A stretch of 64,000 nucleotides of DNA from Rhodamnia argentea (taxonomy: Eukaryota; Streptophyta; Magnoliopsida; Myrtales; Myrtaceae), in assembly GCF_020921035.1 (NCBI RefSeq), contig NC_063153.1, forward strand, positions 9,548,001 through 9,612,000, read 5' to 3'. Below the pieces are notes generated by a model. The model was not told where the DNA came from, made no database searches, and saw nothing but the letters and a program-made list of their open reading frames with translations. Position 1 is the first letter of the stretch; each line of letters begins with the position of its first letter. Both the position numbers and the translations under genes were made by a program. Below, one piece after another: positions 25,382 to 36,990 of the stretch.

Positions 25382-26218
25382 TCAAGAAGAATAGTCAGAC
25401 CCGCCGCCCGACGAATACTCTCTTGGTGCATTGCACCTGAAGCAGTTTGATCTCATAGCAAAATTGTGCTCATTGCATCCTGACCTGAGCATTTCACAGT
25501 GCAACAGTTGAAGAGAAATTCATTACAACGTTCCCAGAAGTACAACTGCTCGTGTTTACATGCATAATTACATCTGCGGTTGCTCGGGTCTATGCCGATG
25601 CTCGACGCTTCTGTATGAGAGCCAAAAAGGAAAGGAAAGAAGAAACTGACTGGGTGCGACCCGTTCATAAAGTTCGAGTCAAGTTTCCAACAGAGTGAAC
25701 TTTGGGTATGTGAGATGGTTAGTGTGATATTTCATGCACACGAGCATACGTTAATTCTTGAGTCAAATGACAAATCCATGATCAACCATTTTGTATGCTT
25801 CACGGGAAGATACCAAACCCTACCTGGTGCAAATCCAGTCACCAGGTCTCCACCCCCGGCGACTACTGCTGCCGCCGCTGCCTCCAGAGGCTCCAAAACC
25901 TCGCGGCCGAGGTGTCTCGCTCTCGTAACGACGGCCACCGCTGTCTGACTCGTCCTTCGGGGCCCCGCACCTGAAGCAGGTGGAGCGGACGGCGAAGTTG
26001 TGAGTCCCGCAGCCATCGACGCTGCAGTACCAGTCGCCGGGCCGGACGTCCGGGCCTGTGAGCCCAAAAGGCGAGCCGCTCCTCCCGCCGAAGCCCCCGT
26101 AAGAAGAATCGCCGCCCCTCTCGCCGCCTCTCAGCTCGCCACACCTCTGGCACGACTCTCTCCTCTGGAAGTTCAGGTGCTGGCAGGACCTGCAGTTCCA
26201 ATCTCCTGGCCTGCTCAT
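25382..26218 (-). CDS. RanBP2-type triple zinc-finger protein
   Basis: Two exons: 26218-25824 and 25484-25382, 165 residues. It carries three RanBP2 zinc fingers: GDWNCRSCQHLNFQ..CQRCG at the N-terminus, GDWYCSVDGCGTHNF..CFRCG in the middle, and GDWICTRSGCNEHNF..CFRCN at the C-terminus. The third is split by the intron inside the ICTR-SGC sequence (AG|G phase). Gly/Ser-rich linkers separate the fingers. The order and the MSRPGDW start match the Arabidopsis At3g15680 family. In ZRANB2 and relatives this finger binds single-stranded GGU-containing RNA through the stacked aromatic and Asn residues, so an RNA-binding role in the nucleus or RNP granules is inferred. Exon 1 is strongly GC-rich. The start is the family start; an upstream in-frame ATG at 26326 would add unconserved sequence. 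Confidence 0.92.
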
Positions 26219-26518
26219 CTTTAACCACCACACCTGAAAACCAAAAGCCCAATGATGGGTTTTGCATGAAACAACATCAGCTTCTACTGCTTGGCATAAT
26301 ATAAAGTTGGAGCTAAGGAACTCCATGAAAGCAAAGATTTGATGATGATGACAGACATGACAATCTAAGCTTCAAGAACTCACCTTGGGAAAGAAAGGAG
26401 TCAAGATGAACACACAGATTTGTGCTGAGCACAACTTATCATTGGTGAAGGATACGAGAGTTTGGGGTGGTTTATATGCTTGTTGGGGTCACCTCGAGAA
26501 CACCCCCCCAAGCACACT

Positions 26519-26556
<38 letters not shown>

Positions 26557-28589
26557 AGGGAGAGAGGGAGAGAGAGATTTCTTTTTCAATATCCTTAGTT
26601 TGGAAAAAAGAAAGAAGGAAGGAAAAAAATTGATAATAATTAGAAATGTCATTCCAAGGATTCAAAAAAGGGAAAAAAAATTTGGAAAAAGGAGTTCAAA
26701 GGGGAGCTCCAGTCTACAGCTTCTTTGGGCCCTTTTGAGGCGGCTTGGAGACGCATCATTTCTCAAGAGCAATTGCTAGAATTGAATAACGTTTGTGGCC
26801 ATGCCCACATTTAGCTTTTGCTATGTACTAACTGATCCTGGTCACCAAATTAACGTCCCCGGACGTCAGGTTGTGGCCGGTGATACGTTTCGATCTACTT
26901 CCATTGGTGGATCGAGCTAGTCATGCGCGACGACAAATCACGTGGAATTCAAGTTGAACTCAGTTGAAATCCATTTCTATCCGTAGCTAGCTCCATTGGT
27001 TATAGACATGCTCGGACTAGTCTCACGTCGGGCGGGATGTGCAGTAATTAACGGCGACATAAAAAAAAAAAAAAGAATGGCGCGTACTTCAAGAAATGTT
27101 TGGGAAGATTCACAGTTCCTGAAGCTTTTCCTTTATCTGCTGCAAAGAACAAATCGAGCATTGCAAGGAGCAGTAACCTTAATAAGCACGTAAGATGCTA
27201 GGGTTTCCTCATTACTTAACGGTCATCCTACGTCGGAAAAGCGAACAATTCCCCCTAAACCCCCGTAATTTTTCCCCTTTGAATATTCTGTCTCTGTACT
27301 TGAAGCTTGAATTTTGGAAGACACGAGTCAAAAGTTGTCTGTGTTCCGTAGGAAACTAATTCTCCTTTCCCTTTATTGCTCTTCTTTTCCAATTTTTATT
27401 CATCCTGTTTTTTTTGACCAAGCAAATTTTGAACAATGCAAGGGACATGAGATGTAACTAGGAACCCAGTTCAATGGGACACGGAGGAGCTAAAGTACCG
27501 GGTTTCGGTACTAATTACGCGACGGTCGCATTGAGTTTCCGATCATATTCGTGTTGAGAAATCGCAATGTTGTGTGGACGTCTGATCCGTTCATTGCTTT
27601 CGGATGAATTCGGCCTATCGTTGTATGACACGAAATATTTTCTTACAATGACGGTGAGGACGTAATGTTTAGCGAAAGACGCCAGAGACCGGCGAAGATT
27701 TTGCTCCGAAAGAAAGGAAGCAACGTGCCACGCTCGATGACCATGTTCAAACTCGAAAAAGGGGGCAAAATTCGCCATGAAAATGGTGTCTGGAAAACTA
27801 CGGAAAGGAAATGGTAGATTTCGATAAAGACCGTTTGAAGCTGATGATGGAAGACAAGTCTTGGGTGAGATTCAAGAATATTTGACCCTCCTTTATGAAC
27901 ACAAACAGACATAGACAACATGAATTTTAAACAAAAAAGAAAAAAAAGAAAGAAAGAAAGACCCGTCTTCTCCTTTATCTTCTTCGATGCACTGACTCCT
28001 CCATTGTCATTTTCTTCTCTCTTTCCTCGGTTTAAAATTTTTCTCTTTCGAATATTTATATTGATTAGCTCAAAGCCTAAGTAAAAATTTTATTAAACAA
28101 TTTTGGAGGTAGAACAATAAATAAGGAGGAGAACTTGCGAGAAGTTGCCCAAAAGGGTTTGCTTGGCAATTAGGCTAAGGGGAACACCGTGTTGATGGGA
28201 AAACTTTCATTTCAGTTATAAATCTATGGTACGGATGTCAATCCAATTCTAAATTAATAAATTGAGTACTAAACCTTTATACGATATTTCAATATAGCCA
28301 TTCCGTCCAATTGCCGTCGTAAATCGGCAACGTGACGATCCACGTAAGATGTCGTTTTGAATAAAGTTGTCAATGTTAAGAGTATCACGTATGACATCCG
28401 CTGATGATTGGACACCACATTATCAATTTTCGACAGCAATCGATCGAAATGACTAAATTTGCGGAAAGGTTTAGCACTACGCCGACAAAATTAAAAAGTT
28501 TATGATTAAATTGGCATCCATGCAATAATTTTAGGACTGATTTGATAGTTAGCCCTGGTCGCATACGTTTTCACATTTATTGCCCCAAG
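26219..28589. other. Zinc-finger gene upstream region and spacer
   Basis: This contains the zinc-finger gene leader and promoter, a GA microsatellite at 26521-26552, and AT-rich repeat-like sequence from about 28200. There is no gene evidence; frames at 27515-27921 lack domain features. Confidence 0.45.
26521..26552. repeat. (GA)n microsatellite
   Basis: About sixteen GA dinucleotides in a row, continuing as an impure GA tract to 26578. It lies about 300 bp upstream of the zinc-finger start codon. Confidence 0.95.
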
Positions 28590-29041
28590 GAAAGTTATTA
28601 AAAAAGTCTTAAACCAATTGTATGGATGTTAATTCAATCATAAACTTTTCAATTTGATCAATTTAGTCTTAAATCTTGTGATGATTTGCTAATGTAACCC
28701 TTCTAGTCAATTTTGACGAAAAATCATTGATGTGGATGGCGGCCTTGTGGCCATGACACAGCCAACACTAACGTTTGACATTTTTGTCCATATTTTAATT
28801 AACAAATTAGAAGAAAAATTGGAAATAAAAGTTTGATTTTTTTTTGAAAATATAAATTTATCCGCGTGTCGACTATGCCACGTAGGACAACCGACGTCCA
28901 CGTTAGTGATTTCTGGCTATAATAGATTACATTGGCAAATTATCAAAACCGTTTGGATTAAGTTAGCCAAATTGAAGGGTTTAGAACTAAATTGGTATTC
29001 GAACAATAGATTTAAGACTTTTTTAGTAATTATCTCTGCTA
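28590..29041. mobile_element. Short TIR element flanked by CCCCAAG
   Basis: The left end reads 'gaaagttattaaaaaagtcttaaacc' and the right end is its imperfect inverse, pairing over about 45 bp. Direct repeats CCCCAAG flank it at 28583-28589 and 29042-29048, consistent with a target duplication of at least 7 bp. The core has CCACGTAGGAC- and GTCCACGTTAG-type GC islands. It has no coding capacity. It belongs to the same family as 32130-32509 and 40640-41310. Confidence 0.65.
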
Positions 29042-29133
29042 CCCCAAGATCAAGTTCTCCTCCCACCATAAGATGGAGGAAATTCAAGGAAAATATTATC
29101 TAAATCTAATATCTAGGTAGACTACTTTTAGGT

Positions 29134-29936
29134 AGACATGTCTAACAGATGGGTCGGGTCGGGTCGGGTCGGGTCCAGGCGGGTCATAAATGGTCTAACC
29201 TAGATTGACCCATAAGTCCGTTTATGACCCACTTATTCTTAATGCAAATTTTTTAACCCATATCCAACTCGACTTATATTGCTTATACACTTCCATATTT
29301 ATCCCAATTTAAGAAAACTTGTTTCTAATAGTTTAGAAAAATCATATTGCTAAAAATACTTTTATGAAATATAAATTTAGTGGACAACTTTTATAATTTC
29401 TTAATAAAAAATAATTTTTTAATAATTTTTTTCTTTTTTATTTTTCTTTCTTTCTTTTTTTTTTTTTTCCCTATGAAGTCTAGCGAGGGTCATCATCCGA
29501 CCCCCACCGACCATAGGCAAGACAATCTCGCCTGCTGCAGGTGAGGGCTTCGCGATCGACAAGAGTTGCGGCCCTCGTTGGACTTTGTCCCAAAAAAAGA
29601 AAAAGGAAAGAAATAAAAATAAAGATAAAATATAAAAAAATAAAAAAATTATAAAGAAAGTTAGAAAATTAACAAAAATAAAAAATTATAAAAATCCCGT
29701 TAATTGTTGGGTCTCTTAGATGGGTTAAGTCCATCCGATAGTAAAATGGTAAATGCCTTTTAAATGAGCTGTCTTAAGTGGGTTGTAAATGGATTCACAG
29801 TGGACCCATTTGTGACCTACTTATTTTGGCCTCTTTATTTTGTATACTCATTATGCTAACTTGCTTAGTTTGTTGTGGTCCATTTAAATACTTGTGAGTT
29901 ATTAAATGGATTTTGGACACATTTTGACATGTCTAG
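29134..29936. mobile_element. Non-autonomous hAT-like element with 8-bp target duplication
   Basis: The sequence TTTTAGGT occurs immediately outside both ends (29126-29133 and 29937-29944), a perfect 8-bp duplication as hAT transposons make. The termini are AGACATGTC at the left and GACATGTCTAG at the right (inverted). The subterminal region has GGGTC pentamers (five at 29151-29175) and inverted GGGTCATAAATGG/GACCCATTTGTGA phrases. The middle is a poly-T, GC-rich, poly-A sandwich with no transposase frame. Confidence 0.7.
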
Positions 29937-29944
29937 TTTTAGGT

Positions 29945-30506
29945 CACATAAAAAAATCAAAATTTTGTATGCGGGAATTTGTGAGTCCAGCTCGAGCTTG
30001 GATCGGGCCAAGCTCTCTTCTAAACGTGATCTACAATAATTTGAAATTTGTATTTCCCTTTCCAAATTTAGGTTTACTTCATGGTCATGTCGGATACGTT
30101 GGATGGGCTTGCCTGGGTTAAAGTCTCCACGTTGAGTTTACCTAAATTGGTGTTTTCTTCTTCCCATCTAATTGACGATTTAATTCGTTTTTGTATCTTC
30201 CCCCCTTGGTTTTATATCTTATTAGCAGTTCTCTTTCTTAATTAGTACATTATCCTGTTCATCATCAATTTCTACTCTATTGACCTTGCAACAGATATCG
30301 AGATCAACTTAACAAATTCGTTTACTAAATTTTTTACCCAAAAAAAATTGGTTTACTGAATCGAAATTAATATGGATATGGCCTATTCATTCAATATGTC
30401 CATAGGATCGGCCACATCACTTAAAGGAAAGTTAGATCTATAACCAATTTTAGTTTAGGGAAAAAGCCAAAAAAAAAAAAAAAAACTTAAACTATTTCTA
30501 CTGTGA
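29945..30506. other. Spacer with no recognisable content
   Basis: AT-rich sequence between two mobile elements. I see no coding frame with domain features and no clear repeat boundary here. Confidence 0.4.
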
Positions 30507-31203
30507 TATCGATAGGTTCAATATCCAAAAAAACCTCCAACTTTAACATTTGTGATAATTATATCCAGAACTTTTTTTGTCTAATAAAAAACCTTCAACT
30601 TTTACTTTTGTCCCAATTCTACCACCGTTAACCTTCCGTCTATAATCACTATTAGTTAATCTTATATGGCATTTTCACGTCATTAATGAATTACACCTCA
30701 GCAAAGCTGATATGAAAAAATCTAAAATTTCTCTTTTGTTGTTTGCTTCCTCTACATATTACCGGGAGATACATAGTCACTCAAGACAGAGTGTTTCGTT
30801 TTCTCTTCGGCACTCAACAGCCCAAACAATGACTAGACATGGAGATATTCGGATGAACTATTTAAAATATCGTCATCACCGAAACCAACTATTTTTAAAT
30901 TTCGAAGATTTATTGATAAGTTCAACGAGAAAATTCGAGCTATGTACGATTAACTAGGAGATTATGAACGAAATGTTGACAGTGGTAGAATTGGGATAAA
31001 AGTAAAAGTTGATGGGTTTTTATGAGATAATTTTTTTTTTGATATAATTGGGACATATGCTAAAGTTGAGAATTTTTTTGGGTATTAGATTTGGTAGAAT
31101 TGGGACAAAAGTGAAAGTTAATGGTTTTTTATGAGACAAAATTTTTTTTTTTGGATGTAATTGTTACAAATGCTAAAGTTGGAGTTTTTTTGGGTATTAG
31201 GCC
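30507..31203. mobile_element. TIR element whose right arm is duplicated in tandem
   Basis: The left arm (30507-30640) has 'ccaaaaaaacctccaactttaac', 'aaaaaaccttcaacttttac' and 'cccaattctaccacc'. The right side holds the inverse of this arm twice in a row, at about 30985-31090 and 31091-31203, each running from GGTAGAATTGGGA to TTTTTTTGGGTATTAG. The interior (30700-30960) encodes nothing recognisable. Confidence 0.6.
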
Positions 31204-31515
31204 ATTACAATATATTTGCTCCAAAATTTTTTCTCGACACCAAAAATCCCCAAACTTATATCCATGTGACATATTTTTCCTAAACATTTTCTTGTGACAC
31301 AAAAAACCTAAACTTGTATCCATTTGACACATTTAGCTCAAAATTTGGGGTAAATGTGTCACATGTCCATAAGTTTGGGGTTTTTAGTGTCACAAAAAAA
31401 TAATTTGGGGTAAATATATTATATAGATATAAGTTTGGGATTTTTGGCATCACAAAAAAGGTTTAAGGTAAATTTGTTATAGTGGACATAATTTATGATT
31501 TTTGGTGGTTTTTTC
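31204..31515. repeat. Inverted repeat of 'consider-as-57-bp' type units
   Basis: Units such as 'gacacaaaaaacctaaacttgtatccat' run one way up to about 31335, and their inverse ('cataagtttggggtttttagtgtcaca') runs the other way after it, with two units on each side. It is similar in style to the foldback element at 1261-1795 and probably a related non-autonomous element. It abuts the preceding TIR element directly. Confidence 0.55.
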
Positions 31516-32039
31516 CTTTAATTTATCAAGCAATTGCTCTTTTCTAACAAGGATGTCCACCTTTACTAGGTAAAACTCCGATTCAACGAAATATCGTACT
31601 AATCTTATAAGCCAGGTTAGATGTAGGCCAAAATTCGATGGATGACCTACATGACATTGTTTACAATTTTGTAATTTTTGAAAATCGAACTGGTATTATG
31701 CGTCTAATCCATACACAAAAGTTTATTCCTTGACTAACAGCCCTCGGGATGAAAGTTGTTTTAACCGACATCAAGGTTCTTGCTTAATCTGTCGCGTTAA
31801 AACCTTGTGCACCCTCGAGATTGTCAGTTCATCATAAAGTTAGGTTTATAAGTTGAAATTTTCACTCTAAACACAACTAGTGTACCCAAAAAAAAAAAAA
31901 AAAAAATTCTGATGTACGGTGATCTCTAAGCAAGTTCTATCCATGTTTACGTCTATTCGCAAAATATGACGAGATCACCATTTCATTTAATAAGCATATG
32001 GTCAGATAAATAGACATAACTCTCCAAGATGTCCTTGAC

Positions 32040-32855
32040 ATATTGTAGGTCGGTCCATTCGGGCCTAAACTTTTCAATTTAGCCAATTTAATTATAAACC
32101 TTTTGACGATTTTTTACTGTAGTTCTTCTAGGAGAATTATCAAAAAGTCTTAAATCTATTGTAATTGTGTAAATTTAGTTCTAAACTTATTTTTTTTGCT
32201 AATTGAGTCCTGAATATTTTTCATTTGTGTCAATTCGGTCCATCCGCCTAACTTTGGCCTGCCGATATCGACATGGATGCCGGCGTTGACGTGGACAATT
32301 TTTAATAATAATTTAATAATTTTTTAAGAAAGAGCAAGAAAAAAAGAAAATAAAATTAATTCAAAAATATTAAAATATAATTAAAAATTATCCACGCCTG
32401 TGCCACCTGGCCAAAGTTGGCTGGATACACTAAATTGGTATAAGCGCAAAAGGTTTATAAATTGGTACAATTACGGTAAGTTTATGACTTTTTTTTAATA
32501 ATTTTCCTCGGTCTTTCCGATTAATTTTGGCCGAAAATTACCTATATAGCCATTCAATCGGGGTTGATTGTCTACGTGGCACGATTGACACCGAGAGCAA
32601 CCACAAGCAAAATTTTTTAAAAAAAGAAAGAGAAAAAAAGGAAAAAAATTCACAAAATCTAAAAAAAAATTGCAAAAATTTTCACGCCAGTGTCACAAAG
32701 GATGGATCGCATTAACAATTTCTAGCCAAAATTGATAAAAAGACTACATTGAAAAATTGTCAAAATATTTAGGACCAAATTGGCCAAAATAAAAAGTTTT
32801 GAATTGTATTGCCTGTTGTCCAAACGGTTTAGGACTTTTTGATAATTTTTTCCAG
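32040..32855. mobile_element. Nested pair of related TIR elements
   Basis: An inner element (about 32130-32509) has inverted ends GGAGAATTATCAAAAAGTC and, reversed, GAGGAAAATTATTAAAAAAAAGTC. It interrupts an outer element of the same family: the outer left part 'actgtagttctt' is separated from its continuation 'tctttccgattaattttggcc'. The outer right end reads 'tttaggactttttgataatttt', while its left end seems truncated. There is no coding capacity. Confidence 0.6.
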
Positions 32856-33636
32856 GCACGCATAACATCTTACGTATGCATACATTTCTAAATATTCCAT
32901 TGCAGATACGTACGTATAAAGCAACCTATACACCTTTTACACATTATAAGGTGGCAGAATCTTAGTGGCGCTCCCTTTTGATTTCGCGAAAATCGAGGTA
33001 GAAAATTCCTTACGTGAGGGGTATTGGGTTGCATGCATGCACGTGAATTTGTGGGGGGATAAGTTTGAGGTCTATGACAAATGATAAAGCTCACAGCTTT
33101 TCTTTTGCTTTTGAGTCCTCCAATATCTTTTTATTTTTCCTCGAGAGTCCCCAAAATACAAGTGCGCATCGAATTCCGGCTAAGCAAGCAGGTGCCCCAA
33201 CTTTTTTTTCACCAAAATAAGAAGACAAGCACGGCAAGTTTTGCGTAATTAGCATACCAACATTGATAATACTCCTTGTGCTCGTCCTTCGAAACCTGCC
33301 TATTTTGCTCGATTCAATCGAAACGGGTCGAAACTGGTTCTACGGGCCGGGGAGGCAACTGGTCGAATTGGTTTGGTCCTAGGCTGACTTGCATTGCTGC
33401 CGGCAAAGCAAGAACACTCCTGGAGGCTTTTGCGATTATGCATTGAATGAGATAAATCGCCAACGATTAACTTAAATTGGAAGTTTATGAAATTTATGTA
33501 TTTCCATATGTGACCTGCCATTTTCTTCCTTCTGTGCACATTAACACTAATCTCATTCATGAATTCAAATCACAGCTGCAACTCTTGCTTGAAACCTAAC
33601 ATATTGGCCTCAATGGCTAATCCATTGCCTTTACCT
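32856..33636. other. Spacer downstream of the kinase pseudogene
   Basis: No gene is seen. The part from about 33540 to 33636 matches the 3' flank of the intact kinase gene (36840-36990), including the phrase 'cttgcttgaaacctaacatatt', so it belongs to the duplicated unit. Confidence 0.5.
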
Positions 33637-36032
33637 TTACCTGGCACATAACTCTGAATCTGTGATCTCACTTGCAGAAAAATGTCTGTGCTTTCTTGAG
33701 CTCGATGCCGAATTCGTCTTGTGGGTTAGAAATGCCGATTCTCTCGGAAGAGGCAGAGGCATTGTCTCGTTGTTGAGCATAGAGACCACATCCAACAGGG
33801 TTGAGCACGCATAAGAGGCCTAACTGAACGAGCCACTCGGCCGAACTTTCCGAGCAAGAAGTGGCTAGTGTCCGGTCCATGAATTCCTTGAACTTTCCTT
33901 TTTTCCATACATTCCAAGCCTATAATGAACCAAGTTGTCCAGCTCAGATGGTGATAAAATCAGCAGAGTGGTCTCTCATGGAGTACTTTACTTACTTTTC
34001 CTGGCAAGTTCAACGAATGATCGCACTCGAAGAAGGCGATATTCTTCTCGCCGCTCACTGTCTCCAGGAAAATGACCGCGAAGGCGAACACGTCCGACAT
34101 CTCCGACAATAGACTGTCCATTGCATATTCAGGGGAACTGTATCCACTAACCAACATAGAATTGGAGCATTCATAAGGATGATTGAGTAAACGGGTAGGA
34201 AAATGCAACTAATGTGTGAGGCTAGTGAGTATACACCAGGAATGTTTACCATGTCCCACCAACTCTATTCGTTTTCGCCTGAGTTTCACTTTCTCCAAAA
34301 TCAGATATCTAGGGGTTCATGTTGCAGTCCAGCAATATGTTGCCGGTCTTCAAGTCGCGGTGGATGATTCGGAGCCTAGAGTACTTGTGGAGATACAATG
34401 AGCAATGTCATTGACTAGGCCGACGCGTTTCCTCCAATCCAAAAGCGCTCTCTTTGCACAATCTTCATTCTAGTAGAATCACATGATAGACACACAGCAC
34501 AATTGTCAAAATGAGGCGTTCAATTTACGAAATCAAGCAAGGAGAGGATCACAGACAGAAAAAGATAGGAACGAACCGAAAATGAACGGATCCAAGCTTT
34601 TGTTGGGCATGTACTCATGTATCAGAATGCTCTCTTTTCCTTCAATGCAGCATCCCAGAAGCCTCGCGAGGTTCTGGTGTTGCAGCTTAGAGTGACCTCG
34701 TTCATGAACTCCTGACCCTTGCCGAGACATCTTCAATGGTCTCGGCAAGGGTCGGTTGGCCCTGGAATAGTCGTCCACATTCTGTTAACGACGATTTATT
34801 ATCGTCAGTTCATCTAAGATTATTGTCGATATAATGTACTGTGATTAAATGCCTAGCTTGCCTTGTCAACAGGGCCAAAACCGCCTTCGCAAAGTTTATT
34901 TCCCGGCACAAAGTAGTCTGTTGCGATTTCAATGCTGGAAAAAGGGGAGAGTGCTAATTCCCGGTCTTTCTGCTGGCTTATATCCGACTTCTTTGCTCTT
35001 GCGAAATCTTCAGCAGCCAGGTGCTCTGACCCCTATAAGATTGTTCACAGAATCGATTATTCCATGAGACTGAGAGGACATCGACATGGCTTGTCAGCGA
35101 GTGTGTGAGAAAGCGAGAATTCACCTTTCTTCTTGTGCCTAGTCCCTTGCAAGTAAGATAAGAGTACCGAGACAAGAACCGATGAGGAAGCCAGCGCACC
35201 AGCGACAATCAACCTGCAATTTCTTCCTTTTACCTCCTAAGAATCCTAAACAGCAAGCATACACTCGATGAATTGAACAGACGACACATTGTTAGCTGCA
35301 GATGTGTGACATACCGATCGTTCTCAGCAGAAGTGTCGCCTTGCACATAGAATGTCCCGCTTCGTCCGTCTCTGGAGCCCAATTAAGTCCTTGTTCCTGT
35401 AATAAAGTCGGCACACGACTTGATTATCTTGACAAAATTAAACATGAATGCCGTGCAAGAACAGTTAACCCAGCGCAAGACCTCGCACTTACTGAACCCC
35501 ATGTGAACTATACTAACTAATGCTGAATTTGGAAACAAGGACTTGTGTCCTGGACTCATCTGTATTAAGACCGAACCACCACATTTTCATTCCATGCAAG
35601 TGAGTATCAGTTGGATAATCAAAGCTTTGCCAGATTACAGGGCCATCTTGTTCAAGAGCGGAATTCCCCGAATCAAAGTGTTTGTGTGAGTGTTCCTGAA
35701 TTGACTATCATCGGGGTTTGTCGCCGGTCTATCTGTACTAAGTTGCTATCATACCTCATTTGAGGAGTACACGATAAATCGATCATGGGATTCTCGCGGT
35801 TGACCCAAATGGCTCCTGTTCAGATCGGCCATGAACCGAATTCCCAGGTAGTAAATGTCGGATACAGCACCGTTGAAGAAGCCAAGCTCAAAGACTCCGG
35901 CCCCCAAAACGAGTGTCATTGCTAGTCAACAAGTCTTTGGGTCTGATGGTGTCAATCACCCCAAGGGATGAACCAAAGAATAGAGCAAAGAGAGGCAACA
36001 ATAGCTCCTCTGTTGCGCTTCTTGTTGGCCAT
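33637..36032 (-). pseudogene. G-type lectin S-receptor-like kinase pseudogene
   Basis: This is a decayed tandem copy of the intact gene at 36991-40174, readable exon by exon on the minus strand. The last exon (33880-33637) has lost about 20 bp within the region equal to [12 protein letters not shown] and is out of frame. The kinase exon near 34260-34450 has lost the stretch after DFG (MARIF in the intact copy) plus a few bases near IAQGI. The catalytic-loop sequence is still recognisable on the minus strand. Exon 4 (34533-34780) is shortened, and several splice sites are altered. The extracellular exon (35300-36032) lacks roughly 0.4 kb between the lectin and PAN-like parts. No full-length receptor can be made. 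The 5' and 3' flanks are duplicated too, showing a segmental duplication rather than retroposition. Confidence 0.88.
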
Positions 36033-36990
36033 TGCAGAGAATTGTTGCAGATACTGAAGATCCAAATAGTCTTCCGCGATTGAATAAAATTTTGCAGGAA
36101 CTTGCTTGGCGACTACTTCTTCGAAATCACTTCAGTTGCTACATAATTTTTCAGAATGATTTCGCGCTTCTTCCTCGAATCTCTCCCTTCTTGTTCAAAC
36201 TAGAATAAGCCTTGAGGATCTACGTTACATTCATGTTTCGCCGATCAGATAAACAAGAATTGTTTAGCTTCTGCCAAGATCTTCATCGATTTAGCTGGTC
36301 TACTGGGGATGAAATTTGCTTTACTTAACAACATGAGATCATCCTGTTGAACGAGACTACTGGTTGACCAGATGATCTGTAATTGAATTTTGATGCACCA
36401 TACTATCCAAGGAAAAATGAAAAATCGAAAATGGTCCTCTCTTGATCATGATTAGATCTAAGTCCTCCAACAATATAGCAACTGTATTTGGTTCCATTCG
36501 ATCTCCAACAATATCTCCAGTCATTTCTCTGAGCTATCGACAACATCGAATTTGTCGAAATTCTTTGTCCGGCGAAACTTGTTTTGGCAATTAACGTTCA
36601 GGTTATCGTAACCATGCTTTTCGGCTCACTCTATATGTGTGTCAATAGTAAGCTGTGGTTGCAGTATTTCGACATGCTTAATCATTTTACCAGAAGGCGA
36701 GTCTACAGCTGATAAAAAAACAAGAAATGCGTTAATTTATGCCAATTTCGAAAAAAAATGATTCGTCTGATGAGAAATTTCAATTTTTTTTTCTCTATGA
36801 AATTATGTACAATCCATATGTCACCTGCCATCTTCTTCCTTCTGTGGCCCAGCAACACTAATCTCATACATGAAGCAACAGTAACAACTCTGGTTGGCTT
36901 TGCCAACTCTTGCTTGAAACCTAACATATTAGCCTCCATGGCATAAGATACTTTTGGGTCATGATGGCTAATCCTTTGCTTTTTACCTTT
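36033..36990. other. Spacer between kinase pseudogene and intact kinase
   Basis: Promoter side of the pseudogene (with module A) followed by the 3' flank of the intact gene (from about 36820). The first ~300 bp match the intact gene's own 5' flank (40175-40625). Confidence 0.5.
36400..36745. repeat. Receptor-kinase upstream module, copy A
   Basis: Lies upstream of the pseudogene. It shares with copies B and C the phrases AAAATGAAAAATCGAAAATG, 'gtcctccaa', 'atctccaacaat', 'agtcatttctc' and 'gcgttaatttatg', in the same order. Confidence 0.7.

Noticed and set aside
25732-26224. GC-rich open frames opposite the zinc-finger gene
   Set aside because: Shadow frames caused by GC-rich codons in the real minus-strand exon.
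29151-29175. GGGTC pentamers as a possible telomere or satellite array
   Set aside because: Only five copies, and they lie inside a hAT-like element as subterminal repeats.
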